NCBI GenBank assembly: GCA_027186245.1
Contig: CP114481.1
Location: 56,056,569 to 56,120,568, forward strand
DNA from: Coriaria nepalensis
Lineage: Eukaryota > Streptophyta > Magnoliopsida > Cucurbitales > Coriariaceae
Direction: 5' to 3'
Length of the DNA: 64,000 bases
Positions 12,405-25,400 of this stretch are shown here, in pieces. The number at the start of each line of letters is the position of its first letter. Position 1 is the stretch's first letter. The position numbers and the translations under genes are program-made. Below the pieces are notes generated by a model. The model ran no database searches. It had not been told where the DNA came from and saw nothing but the letters and a program-made list of their open reading frames with translations.

Positions 12405-13592
12405 TTTATATTATGAAACGTAAGTACGTAAATAAAAGATAAATGCAGCGGAAGTAATATTTAAATTTTATTTTGTATCACATCCTAACATGTATAGTTT
12501 CTGACATAATCGATCATTCAATAATTATATAACACATAATCATTTTACAGAAAATATAGTAAATCTCATTAATATTAAATCAAAATTTAGGAAAAATAAA
12601 TACATCTCTTCTTGATTACAAAACTCTTCTTATTACAATGGGGAGGTGCCCATGTGCCCACGTGTTCGCCATAGTTTCTTAATCTACACGATTCGTTCCG
12701 CATTCTCAACTCATAAGATAATAAGTTCGGGAAAAAGGAAGAGAAAAAACTATCTTTTCTTTCTTTGATTTTCGACTAAGAGGCTTAGTAGACTTCATTA
12801 TTTCGGCCAAAGCCTTAGGGTGTATTTATAAACACAACTATATTATAGTTTCTTAGTTACCTTAAAACTTTTATCATATTAAATTATCTTTTATCTTAAA
12901 ACTCATCCTTATATGGCCAGCCACTATAATAGATATAACTCATGTATATTTAATCAACCATTTGATTAATTTGGCCCACAAAAATTCAATTAATAATCCG
13001 ACCAATTAACCTTTTAATGTCTGATTATTAATACAAATATTTAAGATACTTTTATAATTAAATAAAAGTTCATATGTAATTTATTAATTTTTAATTAAAT
13101 TAATTTAATACTTAATTGTGCTAGTAGAGCTGCATGCTATTAAATTAATAATTATCATTTTTTTCTTTATAGTCAAACTATAAATCAAATTATCATTTTA
13201 CCATAAAATGATTTTTGTATGTTTTTTTCTTTTTTCTAAGATGAAACTTTAACTATATTACTCAGAATCTTATGTGTTTGACCGATTATGTTTTACATCA
13301 TACTGGCAGGAGAAATTCATAAACACCTTTATGATTTTCTTTTATTCCAAATTAAATTCAATTAGGTCCTCATCAATTCCTTCCTCTAACAACCTGAATA
13401 TCATCCCTCATGTCCCCCAATAATCATTTGAATCTCCCATGCCACCCTTTGGCGTGCAAGGTTTGCCTCAGTTCTTCCCTCCATCGAATTCTCCCTTTGG
13501 TCGATCCTTCTTCCTCCCTTTCCTTCTCGTACATTTCCCCCTTCTTTTTTGACATACTCTCCAAAATGACTTTCCTGAATCAACCTTTCTAT
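12405..13592. other. AT-rich segment replacing the expected pol region; possible nested LTR debris
   Basis: The left LTR alignment stops at about 12404 and unrelated sequence starts. The motif TAAATGCAGCGGAAG (12440-12455) and a GGGTGTATTTATAAAC stretch near 12820 look like parts of another LTR, but I could not find a matching second end. Confidence 0.3.
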
Positions 13593-14617
13593 CTACCTCT
13601 TCAAGTGGATACATTCCTCATTTTTGTGCCCATAATCCCCATGATACTTATAATACAACCTCCTATCATGTTGAGTCAGAGTACTGTTTGATAGTGTACA
13701 GTTTGATAGGGGAAGCCTTGTGTTGGCAGCTCTAAAGAAGTTAGCCACGAGCAATGTCTTCAGCTCATCAAAAGAATCAATAGATCCATGCGTGAGTGTT
13801 TGGTTCCAATACATGGCTGAGTCCACCAACATCATATGAAAATCCTAACACATGAGTTCATCCTCATGGTTGTCCTATAAGTAGCCACATGATCACGTGA
13901 ATCTCTGGTTCCGTCATACTAGCACATGGTTGGAGGTTTGAACTTCCTTGGAAGTTTAGCATTTAGCACCCTCTGAGTGAATAAACTCTTTTGGTTCATC
14001 CATGCATTGATCAGTTCCTTTCACTATTGCTTTTAACTCCTTCACCTTCTTAACCAACCACTCAATGACGTTGGTCCAGTCAGTAGGCATCTCATCACGA
14101 GCTTCGAGAAGCATCGGCTCTCTTGACACCTAGAGTGGTCTTGGATCAAAAGTAGGGAATCCTCTACCTCGTCTTCCTCCCCTTCATCTAAGTTTGTTGT
14201 CATATTTAAGCGAGATATGGCATCATCTTCTATATGGTGCATACTCTTTAATCCAGCTAAACCAGGATGAACTCTTACAAGGGGTTGTTCATTCCTTAGA
14301 TCTTGTCTTACGACATCCTTATGCCTCATCTCTACCTTAATCTTAGCCATCCTTACATCAATAGAGGAATCTACCACTTGACCCACTTGCTGAACCAAGC
14401 CTTTCTCAATTTACTATATTTCCTACAAGATGTCTACTTCGATATTTCTAGTGGCTAGAGTTAAGGGTGGTGTAACCCTTCCTCGTCCAACGGTAGTAGC
14501 AAATCTTGTCACCCTTCCCTCTAGCAATTGAGAAAGAGCGGCCCTTCCTTTGCCTCTTCCCCTAATTAGAGGGTTCTCATCGTTCTCATCAACTTGCTCA
14601 ACATCCATGTTATCCAT
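13593..14617 (-). pseudogene. Retrotransposon gag remnants
   Basis: Minus-strand frames at 14617-14423, 14398-14042 and 13835-13593 are pieces of one gag broken by stops and frameshifts. The first has a basic Gly/Arg tract. The last contains WNQTLTHGSIDSFDELKTLL followed by YYKYHGDYGHKNEECIHLK, the core and CCHC-like tail typical of plant Ty3-gypsy gag. Position next to the primer-binding site agrees. It is non-functional. Confidence 0.75.
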
Positions 14618-15334
14618 TCCTTTATTGCTTCAAGCTCACACTATCAATCCATTGGAACTTTAAAAAATGAAGAATCACATCCCCACGATCGGCGCCAAAC
14701 CGTTGATGTGAAAATTTTTCCCGTTGAAGGGCTTCATGGTCAATAGTATGATTCAATATCAGCAGCTCTTACACAACAAAAAATAATGAGTGACCAAAGT
14801 TATAGTCGGTCAACTCTCCTCTAACGTTCAAGTTAATAAAGATATTTAGAAATATTTTTTTAGAGAAATCATAATAAGAACAATGGATTTCTCCAAGTAA
14901 AGTTTAACTTATATATTTCTGAAATTGATATCAAACCCTAAATGTTTTCACACGTATCATCCTTCCAATGACCAATACTTTGATTATACTTTGGAAATAC
15001 TTCACCATTGGTGACAATACCTTCTCTGCCATGATAGAAATTTATTCCCTCAATGATGTCGCGACCCTTCTCAACTTTGTCTATACATCATCCCCTCAAG
15101 CCAAGCTTCTAAGGCTCATGGGTGACCTCAGCCTCGGAACACACTCTCTAAACATTTAGTCCTTCATCATATCAGGATCGAGACCATTCCTTAGCTCCTC
15201 GACTCTTCAGAACCTCAAACCTCTATTCCGTCTAGTCAATTATCCCACTAAGCCTAAAGCTGACCTGCCTCCTCAACTCAGTTATTCCATGTGATTGTCC
15301 CAGATCCTGAGGCCTCGATATTTTGGACATAACA

Positions 15335-16457
15335 AAACTCACATCATGTCAAAGAATAATGTCTCTACCAAATTGCTAACATTATCTGGTCGAGTCTCCT
15401 ATGGATAAAAAGGTTGATCCCAGAAATACAAAATAGTTTTGTATTTATTATTTTTATAATTACCAATAACGTGCACGGCATTATTGGAAACATAATAGTT
15501 TCAATTCCGCATTTATCGCCATTGATAGATACGTGTCACAGTCGCATAAACGCCAAGCAACTAAACTACGGTTTAATGAAATCTTAATCAAGGGTGAAGC
15601 CGTAAGGACGAAAACAAACCGCAGACATGTCTTTGAATACTAAATAAATAGTTAATGCCGCACCGCTAAGTAATAGATTGGGTTGGCTTCCTGACCACCA
15701 TGCTTGATGGAACTGCATGCTCTGTTTAAAACCGACGAATTCCATGTTAATCAAAGAGTTTGGAACATTGATTATGGACTTATCCATTTGGACAAGACAA
15801 TTTGGCAGCTCAGCAAAACAAAGTGTCATAAGCTTAGCTGGTTGTCAAAAGGCAGCAAAGTGCTCTAAAACGTTGAATCAGTTTGCTTAATTTTGTATGT
15901 TTCTTCCATTGATTTTGTCAATCAATCTGTATGTGATGGTTTGTTATTATTTGGTGGCTTTCTGTTCCAAATTTGATAAATTTGGCAGCTCCATGTACAC
16001 CAAACTTAAAGAGACATTCGGAATTTTGTGTTTGACAAAGCTCCTTTATGGTGTATGGACGGGCGGGCACAGAATTTGCAGATTTGACCTATTGATCAAT
16101 GCTTTAATCATACTTTAATCGTTTGTTAATAGGAACGAACCGTCACCATTTCCAAACTGCTCCCTTTGACGGCCTACTAATTATTAATTAAGCTTTGTAA
16201 GGAAACAAAAGATTTGAGTTAAATCTAGTTTAGTTAATATCTTTAACAAATCTTCAAATATGTATAAATATTTGTCGCCATCAACCATTTAATAACAATA
16301 ACGAACGACCGAGCCAAGTTTCCAAAGAGAGAGAGAGAGAGACAGCGTGCAAACACGATATTAGACAAACCTGACCACATTACAAATTACAAAGCAGCTT
16401 TCTCTTCAAACTATCACCACCTACTTCTTCTTCATTCTCTCTATCTTATTCTCAAAG
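15335..16457. other. Intergenic, promoter side of the DUF620 gene
   Basis: No coding family is recognised. A GA microsatellite lies at about 16327-16342, followed by CT-rich 5' UTR sequence ahead of the start codon at 16458. Confidence 0.5.
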
Positions 16458-18048
16458 ATGAGAAAGCTGTGTCCGAATTTCGACCGGGAAGATGGACTGG
16501 ACACGGTGCTGGAAGTTCCGGTTCCAGAAGAGATGTTCTTGACCAGTTCGAACAAGAACCCGGCCATGTTATGGCAAACGATGAAGCAGTGGATGAAATC
16601 GAATGGTCAGAAATCATCACAGCCTTCGTTAATGGCTTCGATTATAGGCGGAAGGAATGCGGAGATACAGCTACTGCTCGGCGTTGCAGGGGCCCCCTTA
16701 ATCCCCCTCCCAATTCATCAACAACCCATCAATCATAACAACATAAAAGATAATCCCATTGTAGGTCTCCCCCATTTCATTACTTATTTCATGATCTCCA
16801 CTAAAATCTCATATATTCTAACAATACTACTTTGATTATGTATGCAGGAGGCTTCCGTGGCGAGGTATATAGTGCAGCAATATGTAGCGGCAGTGGGCGG
16901 AGAGCGTGCTTTGAATTCAGTGGAAAGCATGTATGCTATGGGGAAGGTAAATATGTCAACTTCGGAGTTTTCATCGGGTGAAAATCAACTAGCCGGCAAC
17001 CACAACAAGGTGACGAAGGCGGTGAAGGGGATGAGACACGGCGGAGGAGGAAAGGGAGTGATGGGTGGGTTTGTGTTGTGGCAGAAGAAGCCAGAGTTAT
17101 GGTGTTTGGAGCTTATGTTGTCTGGCTGTAAGATTAGTGCAGGAAGCGATGGGAAGGTGGCTTGGCGGCAGACGCCATGGCACCGATCTCATGCCTCTAG
17201 GGGCCCACCTAGACCCCTCCGACGCTTCTTACAGGTACCCCTTAAGCTCAACTCCTCTGTCCTGCTGTTTTGTCTCTGTTGACTTTTCCCCTGTTTTTCA
17301 TTATGTTAGGTATGTTTGGTCTCTAACTTCTTACAAATAAATGATTACTGACAAGTGAAGAATTAAACTTTAACAGGGACTTGATCCAAAGAGCACAGCG
17401 ATTCTGTTCTCCAACTCAATCTGCATGGGAGAGAAGACAATAAACGAAGAGCAATGTTTTATACTGAAACTGGAAGCAGAACCAACAACACTTAGATCAA
17501 GAAGCAGTAGCAACGTAGAGATAATAAGACACACAATTTGGGGTTATTTCAGCCAGAGGACTGGCCTTTTAGTTCAACTGGAAGACACCCATTTGCTTAG
17601 ACTCAAATCCGTAAAAAGCAACGATGGCATTTTCTGGGAAACCACGATGGAGTCATTGATTCAAGATTATAGAACCATAGATGGAATCAACATAGCACAC
17701 GAGGGGAAAACCTCTGTCTCCCTGTTTAGGTTTGGTGAAAACTCTGACAATCATTCCAGAACAAGAATAGAAGAGACTTGGCAGATCGAAGAAGTTGATT
17801 TTAACATAAAGGGTTTGTCTTTGGATTTCTTTTTGCCTCCCAGCGATTTGACGAAAGGAGATGACGACGACGAAGGCGGAGGAGGAGAAGGAGAAGGGAT
17901 AGAGGCTGTAACTCGTAGTAATACTAGTAATACACGCCCGCCATTGAGAAACCTCTTCTGTTCAAAGATTGGGGCTTCTCAGATTCTTGCCATTGATGGT
18001 GATGACTCATCAGACAACATTCTAAGCGATGAAGAAGATGAATTGTAG
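16458..18048 (+). CDS. DUF620 family protein
   Basis: CDS join 16458-16760, 16848-17234, 17377-18048 (453 aa). The start MRKLCPNFDREDGLDTVLEV, the exon 2 start EASVARYIVQQYVAAVGGER, GGFVLWQKKPELWCLEL, RGPPRPLRRFLQ|GLDPKSTA and HTIWGYFSQRTGLLVQLEDT are conserved blocks of the plant DUF620 family. The third exon ends with IEEVDFNIKGLSLDFFLPPSD and an acidic, Gly/Glu-rich tail. All three exons are in phase 0 and intact. There are no membrane segments and no signal peptide. The molecular function of DUF620 proteins is not established and I propose none. Arabidopsis At3g55720, which I recall as a DUF620 gene beside MYB109, would be the positional counterpart. Confidence 0.92.
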
Positions 18049-18386
18049 TCTTTTTCACTTCCGTTTTTCCTTTGACTCTGTATATAGCTTATATATATAT
18101 ACATATACATATACTGCATTATATTTAACTCGGCTAGTTAGCAGAAGAAAGTTGGATGTTCTGGGGAATAAGCTTCCTTTAGATATAAGTTAAACCATTA
18201 CATACTTAACATAGATTTCAAATATCTATTCCCTTCACACAAGGACCAAACACACCCAAAAAAAAAAAAACAAAGCATTCATAGAAACAGACCATTTACC
18301 CGATCATGAGCTTTTATTTGACATCATGAAAGACAAGACCTTTTTTCCAGCTGAAACAAACAGGACCCTCCTGAAAAGGTGTATCC

Positions 18387-18854
18387 TTAACCAGAGATAT
18401 CAATGGCTTTGACTTCAGGCTTCTTCCCTTCCACTTTCGGCACAACGACAGTCAGAACGCCATCATCCAAGCTGGCCTTAATCTGATCAGGTTTTGCGTC
18501 TTCAGGCAACCTGAACCTCCTCAGGAACTTCCCGCTGCTGCGCTCAACTCTATGCCACTTGTCGTTCTTCTCCTCCTGCTCTTTGCTCCTTTCTCCACTT
18601 ATCTGCAACACTCTGCCTTCTTCCACCTCCACCTTCACCTCCTCCTTCTTCAGCCCTGGAATATCGGCTTTAATAACATGACCTTCCGGAGTCTCTTTCC
18701 AGTCGATTCGAGCGTTGACAAAAGCAGAGGTTTCTCGAGCAGATGAGGGGAGATTAGCAACGGTGAAGCCTTCAAAGGGATCCCATATGTCCAGAGAAAA
18801 TGGGTCGAGGACGTTGCTCCTCCTGCTGCCAAACAAGCTTGGGATGATCGACAT
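18387..18854 (-). CDS. HSP17-like: Class I cytosolic small heat-shock protein (HSP17/18 type)
   Basis: Single exon, 155 aa, about 17.6 kDa. The N-terminus [20 protein letters not shown] is the class I signature. The alpha-crystallin domain covers about residues 48-142, with [20 protein letters not shown] at its start and GVLTVVVPK near its end. The tail carries an Ile-x-Ile motif (AIDISG) that docks in oligomers. There is no organelle targeting signal, so it should be cytosolic/nuclear. It acts as an ATP-independent holdase for unfolding proteins under heat. There is no intron, as usual for this class. A TATA box and heat-shock-element-like repeats lie just upstream. Confidence 0.97.
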   Translation of the reverse strand: MSIIPSLFGSRRSNVLDPFSLDIWDPFEGFTVANLPSSARETSAFVNARIDWKETPEGHVIKADIPGLKKEEVKVEVEEGRVLQISGERSKEQEEKNDKWHRVERSSGKFLRRFRLPEDAKPDQIKASLDDGVLTVVVPKVEGKKPEVKAIDISG

Positions 18855-18950
18855 TGTTATCTGGGTTTAAGAAATGGTTTTACAGAGAGCAATTGGACTT
18901 GCTGATTCGGGTTTTTGTTTTCTGATGAAAGTGGCGGACGTATGAGAAGT

Positions 18951-18987
18951 TTATATAGGAAGTGAGAGAGGGTTCTAGTGCATTCTT
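18951..18987 (-). promoter_or_regulatory. TATA box and heat-shock-element-like repeat of the sHSP gene
   Basis: On the minus strand TATATAA (18951-18957) lies about 100 bp before the ATG. Just upstream, AGAATGCACTAGAACC (about 18971-18986) has two GAA units exactly 10 bp apart, a gapped heat-shock-element pattern. Regulation by heat-shock factors is an inference from this and the gene class. Confidence 0.55.
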
Positions 18988-19080
18988 GGCCACATCCATC
19001 TTTCCTTTTTTCCTTCTTTCTGTTTTGTAAGGGGATTGTAAGAGACGATGATCCCCGACGGTTCCCTAAGCTTCTACCAC

Positions 19081-19090
19081 CTTCTTGAAC
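19081..19090. promoter_or_regulatory. Candidate distal heat-shock element
   Basis: CTTCTTGAAC matches nTTCnnGAAn, about 225 bp upstream of the sHSP start codon. It is a short motif that could occur by chance. Confidence 0.35.
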
Positions 19091-20875
19091 AGTTGGAATT
19101 CGCTGTGACAGATGTTATCTTCTTCAAAACGACGTGTCGTTTTATAAGTGGTAAGTTTGACCAAGTCCATTGGACTTGCATAATAGTTTCGGCCCAAAGG
19201 AAACTTGATTAACCGCAAACATAAAATACCTAAGCACAAAATCATAGTCTGGTACCTAATCTGAATTCTATGGAATATTTCGAGCTAGAGTAAAGTGTCC
19301 AGGTGGAAGAATCAAGTGTCTGTCAGAGCATGAGTCATTAAGTGGACAGCTCTTACATCCTCAGTGAAGGCTTTCAGGCTTGGTCTTCCAGCAAAGCCCA
19401 AATGTGCAAACCAACCATTTCTGACAAACTTAGTTGGATCCGGCAGAAAGAAAAAAAAAAAAAAAAAAAAAGAAGCCATGGGCCTGCTAGGCCGGTAGGC
19501 CCGGTACATCTTTTTGTTTTGGACCAGAATTTTCAAATATATATTCCAAAAAAGTGAATATATAACATGCTTAATGAATACGACTCTCACAAATCTATCA
19601 CCACCGAAAGTCATTTTAAATAAAGAGAAATGGGGCCCACTATTTATAATACAGGTAATATATGCAACGAAATTTCATGAATCATCCAATCCAAGTCAAT
19701 ATCTTTGTTGGCCGTTCCCGAAGAGCACTGATTGATTGATTGTATTCCAAGGTTCGGTTCATATATAAACTATACAATATGTCAAAATAATTCAACTCAT
19801 CTTCCCTTTTTTTTTTTTTTTTAATCAATTAAGGATACTTTAGTCGCCGTAAATATTAAAGACGGACAATATTATATTTTGTTATTATACAATTCAAATT
19901 TGAGCGGGAAAAATATGTAAGTATGAGGACAACGAAGGAAGGAGAGATTGACTGAGTCAAACAAGGCACAGTGTCCAATCGAGCCGAATCCCAACAACCA
20001 AAGCTGTCTCCAACTTTCCCTTTTCAAGGAAACCAAAGCAAAAAAGAAGCGGGAAAAAAGCATATCAGAGACTGTTCAATATATGGCCCATAACACATTT
20101 GGGACCCATTAAAAAGACAACACCATCGTACGGACGCTTCAGGCCAGGCTCATATCCAAATCACTGACCCAGGGTGCAATACTTCAACATCAACCCCAAT
20201 CCCTAGCAGCAACTACTTTCAAGTAAATTTATTGGACACGAACATTCTCCCCCTTCGTGATTTCACATTTGATATTCTCTTTTAGTTTGGATTTGCACAA
20301 CTTCATTCATAGAAACAGAGAAACAACGAGACAAACTTTACGAAAAGGCAAAAGACTTAGGACCTTATTATATATAAACAATATCATTTAAAATGAGAGA
20401 TATATCACAAACTAAGAGGGGGGATATGAAGCGAAACACAAAACACAGATCCCCCCCCCCCTTTCAGCCTCTTTTGAAAATCAAGATGACCCACTTATTG
20501 CACCCAATAATTAAAAAAAAAAAACCAAGAACAACCATCTTCCACAATTCCTCAACCCAATAAAAGACCATGTTCTCTTTCTTCCATCTTTGGGATGTGA
20601 ACGAACTAACCAACTTCTACTCTGTCCTTCATCTAAAGCTGCTGCAACATCCATGGCAAAAAAACAACTGGATTTCTTACCGATCCTCCTAACCTACCAG
20701 ACATTCTTCAATTTCCATGTAATAAGTAAAAGGGAGTACCACAAAAAAAACCCTACTTCCAAACACGTACTGTTTCTTCCTACCAACACTAACTTTGGTT
20801 CCTTGTCCAAAATCCCATACCCTAACAAACACAGACGGTTCAAAAAACCATGTAATGAGGACGTGAAGGCCTTTC
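19091..20875. other. Intergenic
   Basis: No gene seen. It contains an A-run (about 19450-19471), a T-run near 19805 and a C-run near 20452. The right end is the 3' UTR of the minus-strand 378-aa gene. An open frame at 20590-20940 (+) is antisense to that UTR and unsupported. Confidence 0.5.
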
Positions 20876-22424
20876 TCAGTAGGTCCAGTCATGAGGAAGG
20901 CATATTTCATGGCTTAACAATGCCGCCTCTGATTGCATAATCATCTGCCTTTGCTGTGCCAAAAGGGTATTTCTTCGAGCTACCATTGCATCTACATTTA
21001 TAATAATTTAAAAGTTTAGAACTGTAAAATTAGGAACACAAATTTAGAGGCAACAACTCGACATGTCCAAAAGAGCGTTTAACTGAACAGGTTGTTGTCA
21101 TACCAAATCGAGGGGCAAGAACGCCACTTAAGGTTGTCCGAGACGGACCTTTCATCTCATCAAAACTTAGGTTCAGAGATTGAACCACTTTTGCTGGAAG
21201 CACGACATTTGGACAACCTAAATACACCAGAACATAACAGCGCATGTTTTAACTTAAATGAATCAAATATAGAACCAGACCAAGGACCAAAACCAGAGTA
21301 TTTTCAGTACCCGTTTTTTTACGAGGTTCGAGCGCATTGATATATTGTCGAGGCAAAAAGACACCAGTCCCAGCGTACTCTCTTTTAGCGACAGATTCAC
21401 CACCAAGCAAGGCGGGCCGAAGGGCGGGTTGCTGATTCTGATGATTTACCCTCTGGGTTTGATGAGGAGGACATGCAGACTGAAGAAAACCCTGGGGAAG
21501 CCCGTTTCTCCCTAAGCTCTGCACTGCTTGCCTTCCCCGCGAAGAATCAAACTGCGTCTTCAATATCTGATCCAGCCTCGCTTGCTCAAGATGCTAGACA
21601 TATATATCCATAAGAAAATTTCCGATTTTCATTTAATACAAACACGCAGTCAAGTACCTTTTTTTAGTAAACTATGAAGGAAACCTATTGGCTTTACCTG
21701 AACTGACTGAGTGATCTTCCGAGGTGTACGGTTGTTAAGGTAGAGCCGAGAGTTTTGGTTATTAACACAGGGTATATGGACAGGTGTGGGAACAGGGCGA
21801 AGAATCCCTCTGTTTAGGTGATCGTGGCCACTCATCTTCATTCTCGCAACTTGCCCAGCAGCCGCATAAATGAGGTCCCAAGCGTCGTTTTCGGCTCCAA
21901 ACGGGAGCGTGGGTGGTGATGCGCCCTGCGAATAAGCACCCGACCAGCTTCCGATTCCACCCAAAGTGGACCTGGGAGAAACCGAGATCAAGTCCTGCTG
22001 TTTCGAAGTTTCGGGGAAAAAACAGAAATGAAAAGAGTTAGAACTCAGAAATTGGTGGAATAATAAAATCCGGGATTTGAAAAATAAGGGAAGTGTGTAC
22101 CCTGTTGGGAGCTAAGAATGGGCCAGTGACTTTGTGAGATTCGTGAAGGGAGTACTGAGCAAGTCGGTGAGTTAACCCGACGAGGTAGTCGTCCTCTTCG
22201 CTGGTTTCCGTCTCTGTGGAGCTCACGACTGATACGATCGGAGAGTTGAGGGCGGAGTTTGAACCAAAGGAGTCAAACTCGTAAGGGAACTCGGCTGGGA
22301 AGTTGACGGTGGATCTTAAAGCCGTATTGGCGAGATTCTCACGTTTCTCAATGACCATGTTGCGTTTTGAGGTTAGCTTCGACGGAAGGCAGAAGGAGTG
22401 AACGTCTACTTGAGTTTCCGCCAT
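20876..22424 (-). CDS. Plant-specific protein of unknown function (At2g39870/At3g55690-like)
   Basis: CDS complement of join 20876-20991, 21104-21217, 21311-21593, 21698-21997, 22101-22424 (378 aa). Exon ends fit by phase. Conserved stretches are FPYEFDSFGS, STETETSEEDDYLVGLTHRL, STLGGIGSWSG, GAENDAWDLIYAAAGQVARM, GTGVFLPRQY, LPAKVVQSLNLSF, DAMVARRNTLLAQQR and the terminal LPHDWTY. I recall these blocks in uncharacterised proteins at the Arabidopsis loci named. The protein is hydrophilic, with Ser-, Pro- and Gln-rich linkers and no membrane segment or catalytic motif, so it may be a nuclear or scaffold protein (inference). The 5' side has a GA microsatellite at about 22468-22492. Exon structure confidence is high; function is unknown. 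Confidence 0.85.
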
Positions 22425-25400
22425 GCGAACAACAAATCAAAGAAAACAAATTGTAGATAGTACAGAGAGAAAGAGAGAGAGAGAGAGAGAGCAGAGATGT
22501 GGTGTTAAGAGAGCGGAAATTGCTGCTTGGAGAAGATTTGATTTAATGATGACCCAGTCGAATTTGCTGTGACTACAGCCCGAGGGACCCAAAAAGAAAA
22601 GAAGAAAAAAGTATTGAGAGAGAGAGGGAGAGAGGATAGAGAATGTGGATGACAGAGTGCAGAGTGCTTTTATTAAGGTTTCAGGGATTTATTGAAGACA
22701 GTTCAGTTCAAAATGGTTCGGAGGGAGGAGAGGTTGAGAAAAAAGCAAATGGTGGCCCCACCGGAGACACTTGTCTTTGGCTGCGACCCACCTGCCATTT
22801 GTTCTACTTCCGAACATACCACTCGCCTTTTTATTTATTTTTTTATTAATACAACTTATACAAGAATACAACCCATCTCTTAGAATTTTGAAATATTATA
22901 TTTTTGTATTCTTATTATATAAATGTGAAATCTAAATTGTAGTTTCTAAAGATGAAACAACGTGCAAATACTTTTAAGAATATTTTTCAAAAATTAAATA
23001 TGGCATTATTTAGTATGAATTTACTAGATATCATATAGGTATAGCTTATCTAATCTAAAGACAATAAGGTAGGAGTTAGATTATTGAAAGTTATCAAATA
23101 TTGAACTTTTTGTTGTCACCTTTGATCAGCCTGATAGTGATTCCGGTCAAAACATACCAAGCAATACTTACATCTATAGATTGATCTACCTGTTTACTTA
23201 ATACCATTATGTTATGACCATATAATTAATTAGTGATTCCCTATACCAAATACGTTTCAAAATATAATTCAACACGTTAATTAACAATCGGAACTATACC
23301 TTTACCTATTTCTACTTATGTTGACCTAAACTTGCCGTTCCTTCCACTTTATGTATGAATAAACTATTTGACATTTAATAGGTAATGGGCCTAATGGCCC
23401 AACCCCAAAGTTAAGGTTGTCCTACTTCCATCCTTTATCTCTCTACCTACGATCAGTTAGTAAATGATACATAAGAATTAGATATATAGTTAAGACATAC
23501 ATTCTTCTTACAAGGAACAACAACACTACATTTGGATAAAAGGATAGTACTAACGTTACGTACTTAAAAAGTATCTATTACATTATTTGAACAAACCGTA
23601 CCATGTTACAATAAATATCATCATCAAGAACCGACATATCGGTTTATCTAAGTAAAGTTAATAGACATCATAATTTGGAAATCTCTGTGTATATTATAAT
23701 AATTATAATCTGTCATCACTAAAAGTATTAATTAAATTACCTTTTGCTGACATGCCGGATTAACCGGTCATGATAAGTTAACTCAAAAGTGTGTAACTCT
23801 CGCGTTCCGATGCGCGTCGTGTCGTTTCGAGTTATCCATGTGTAGCTAGCCGCAATTATGATCGTAATGTACAATAATAAATATAGATCGAGTAAAAAAA
23901 AAAAAAAATTGCTGTTTTGAGTTTTGACTGCTGTCACAGATGGCACGTGACTTGTCTGGTGATCAGAGCACGCCCCATTGCATTTGATAGGTGTGGGGTC
24001 TTTAATTAATTTATTGGTAGAAGGGATACGGCACCTTCACCTGTCACATTCTGCCACTCTAGCCAGCGAATCCGTTAAAACGGCGTTTGCTTTCTCAAAA
24101 TCCGGACGGACAAGGGAGCTTCGGACCCAAAACGGCAAAAACGGCAAAAACGAAAAAAACGAAAAAAAAGAAAAAAAAAATGTTATCTCACTATCAACTG
24201 CATTTAATGAACTTCCCGCCAAAGGAGAGACTGGGTTAGAGGAAGAAGCTTTTTTGTTTTTGAAGTCCCCCACTCACTCAAGTGTCCGTGTTATCAAGCT
24301 TATCAAAGACTATTTTGTTTATAATGAAAGGTGGCATTCACACAATACGATCAGCGCGTGAAGGAGATGAAAGAGAGAAATTTAGAGACCGACTGACAGA
24401 CTGACAGACTGACAGACAGACAGACAGATATTTGGGAAAGTGGGCATTGTCTGCCGGGCATGCCACATCGTGATTTATGCCTTAAACTGAGGACTAAATT
24501 ATGAATATATATATTTTTTTTTTCCAAAAAAATGGATTATTGTTAAGTTATTATATTTTATTTTGTGAGTTATTAAAAATAATCCATAAATTTGTAGTAA
24601 AAAAGTATGAAACTTCGTTTTGCTTGGAATTCCCGCAAAATATATTTTGAAATTCCGATATGAAAAACAGAGAGACAGATAGAGAGGGGGGATAAGCGAC
24701 CTTCAGAGTTGCCCAAATAGTCATGTTTTTAAATCTAACTAAGTTTAAATTCTCTATTTAATATTTAATATTTAATATTTTATTTTAAATTTATATTCTA
24801 CTCCAATTCATTACTAAAATGCATGGAGAAAATTTTCGATTTCAGGAAAAAAAAAAAAAAAAAAAAAAAAGAGAAGAGGGAGCAGCCGTCACTTTCGAAA
24901 GAATCTCTGAGACATATAAGCAAATGCCACTACTGTCCTAAAAGATGTTACATAAACAGAGGTGCTTTGTTTTTTTTGTTTTTTTTTTCTTCTTTACCGA
25001 AACAGCGAAACTCCTAAATTGCCTAATTATTGATCGCACGCTTTTGCATTTCTTAAGTTGTTCGAAATTTGAACCCAACAACGGTCAGGTTCATTTCGCT
25101 GCTTCCAAATTTCTAATCCTTGCCTTATCCTCTTGGTTTTTTTCCATAGTCCGTAGTCATTAGGCTCTTATGGTTATAGAAGATTTTTTCGGCCGGGTGT
25201 TCGGGTTATGCTTGTAACTGGGGCCTGCAAGGCTGGTAGCCCAGCCCACTCATTTTAGAAAACAAGAAGAAGCATATTACCTTTCATGATGTTGCCTAAT
25301 GCCTACGCTACTCTGCCCATCTAGCTCTTGATCTGATCCCTTTCTCAATCGAAAAGGACTACTCAGTTGGAGCATGAATTTTTATTTTTTTTATTTTCGA

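Larger units (their letters stand above)
11857..15334 (-). mobile_element. Degenerate Ty3-gypsy LTR retrotransposon (minus orientation, lacks pol)
   Basis: Two related long repeats bracket the element: 14704-15334 (5' LTR for the minus strand, about 631 bp) and 11857-about 12404 (3' LTR, truncated). They share blocks such as GAAGGGCTTCATGGTC, CCTTCTCTGCCATG, AGGCTCATGGGTGA and TATTCCGTCTAGT, but are clearly diverged, so insertion is old. Just inside the right LTR, 14681-14699 reads on the minus strand TTTGGCGCCGATCGTGGGG, a tRNA-Asp-type primer-binding site. Three gag fragments follow. No integrase, reverse transcriptase or protease is recognisable, so the copy is dead and its centre was deleted or replaced. 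Confidence 0.8.

Noticed and set aside
20590..20940. 116-codon frame on the + strand
   Set aside because: Antisense to the last exon and 3' UTR of the 378-aa gene; no family similarity.
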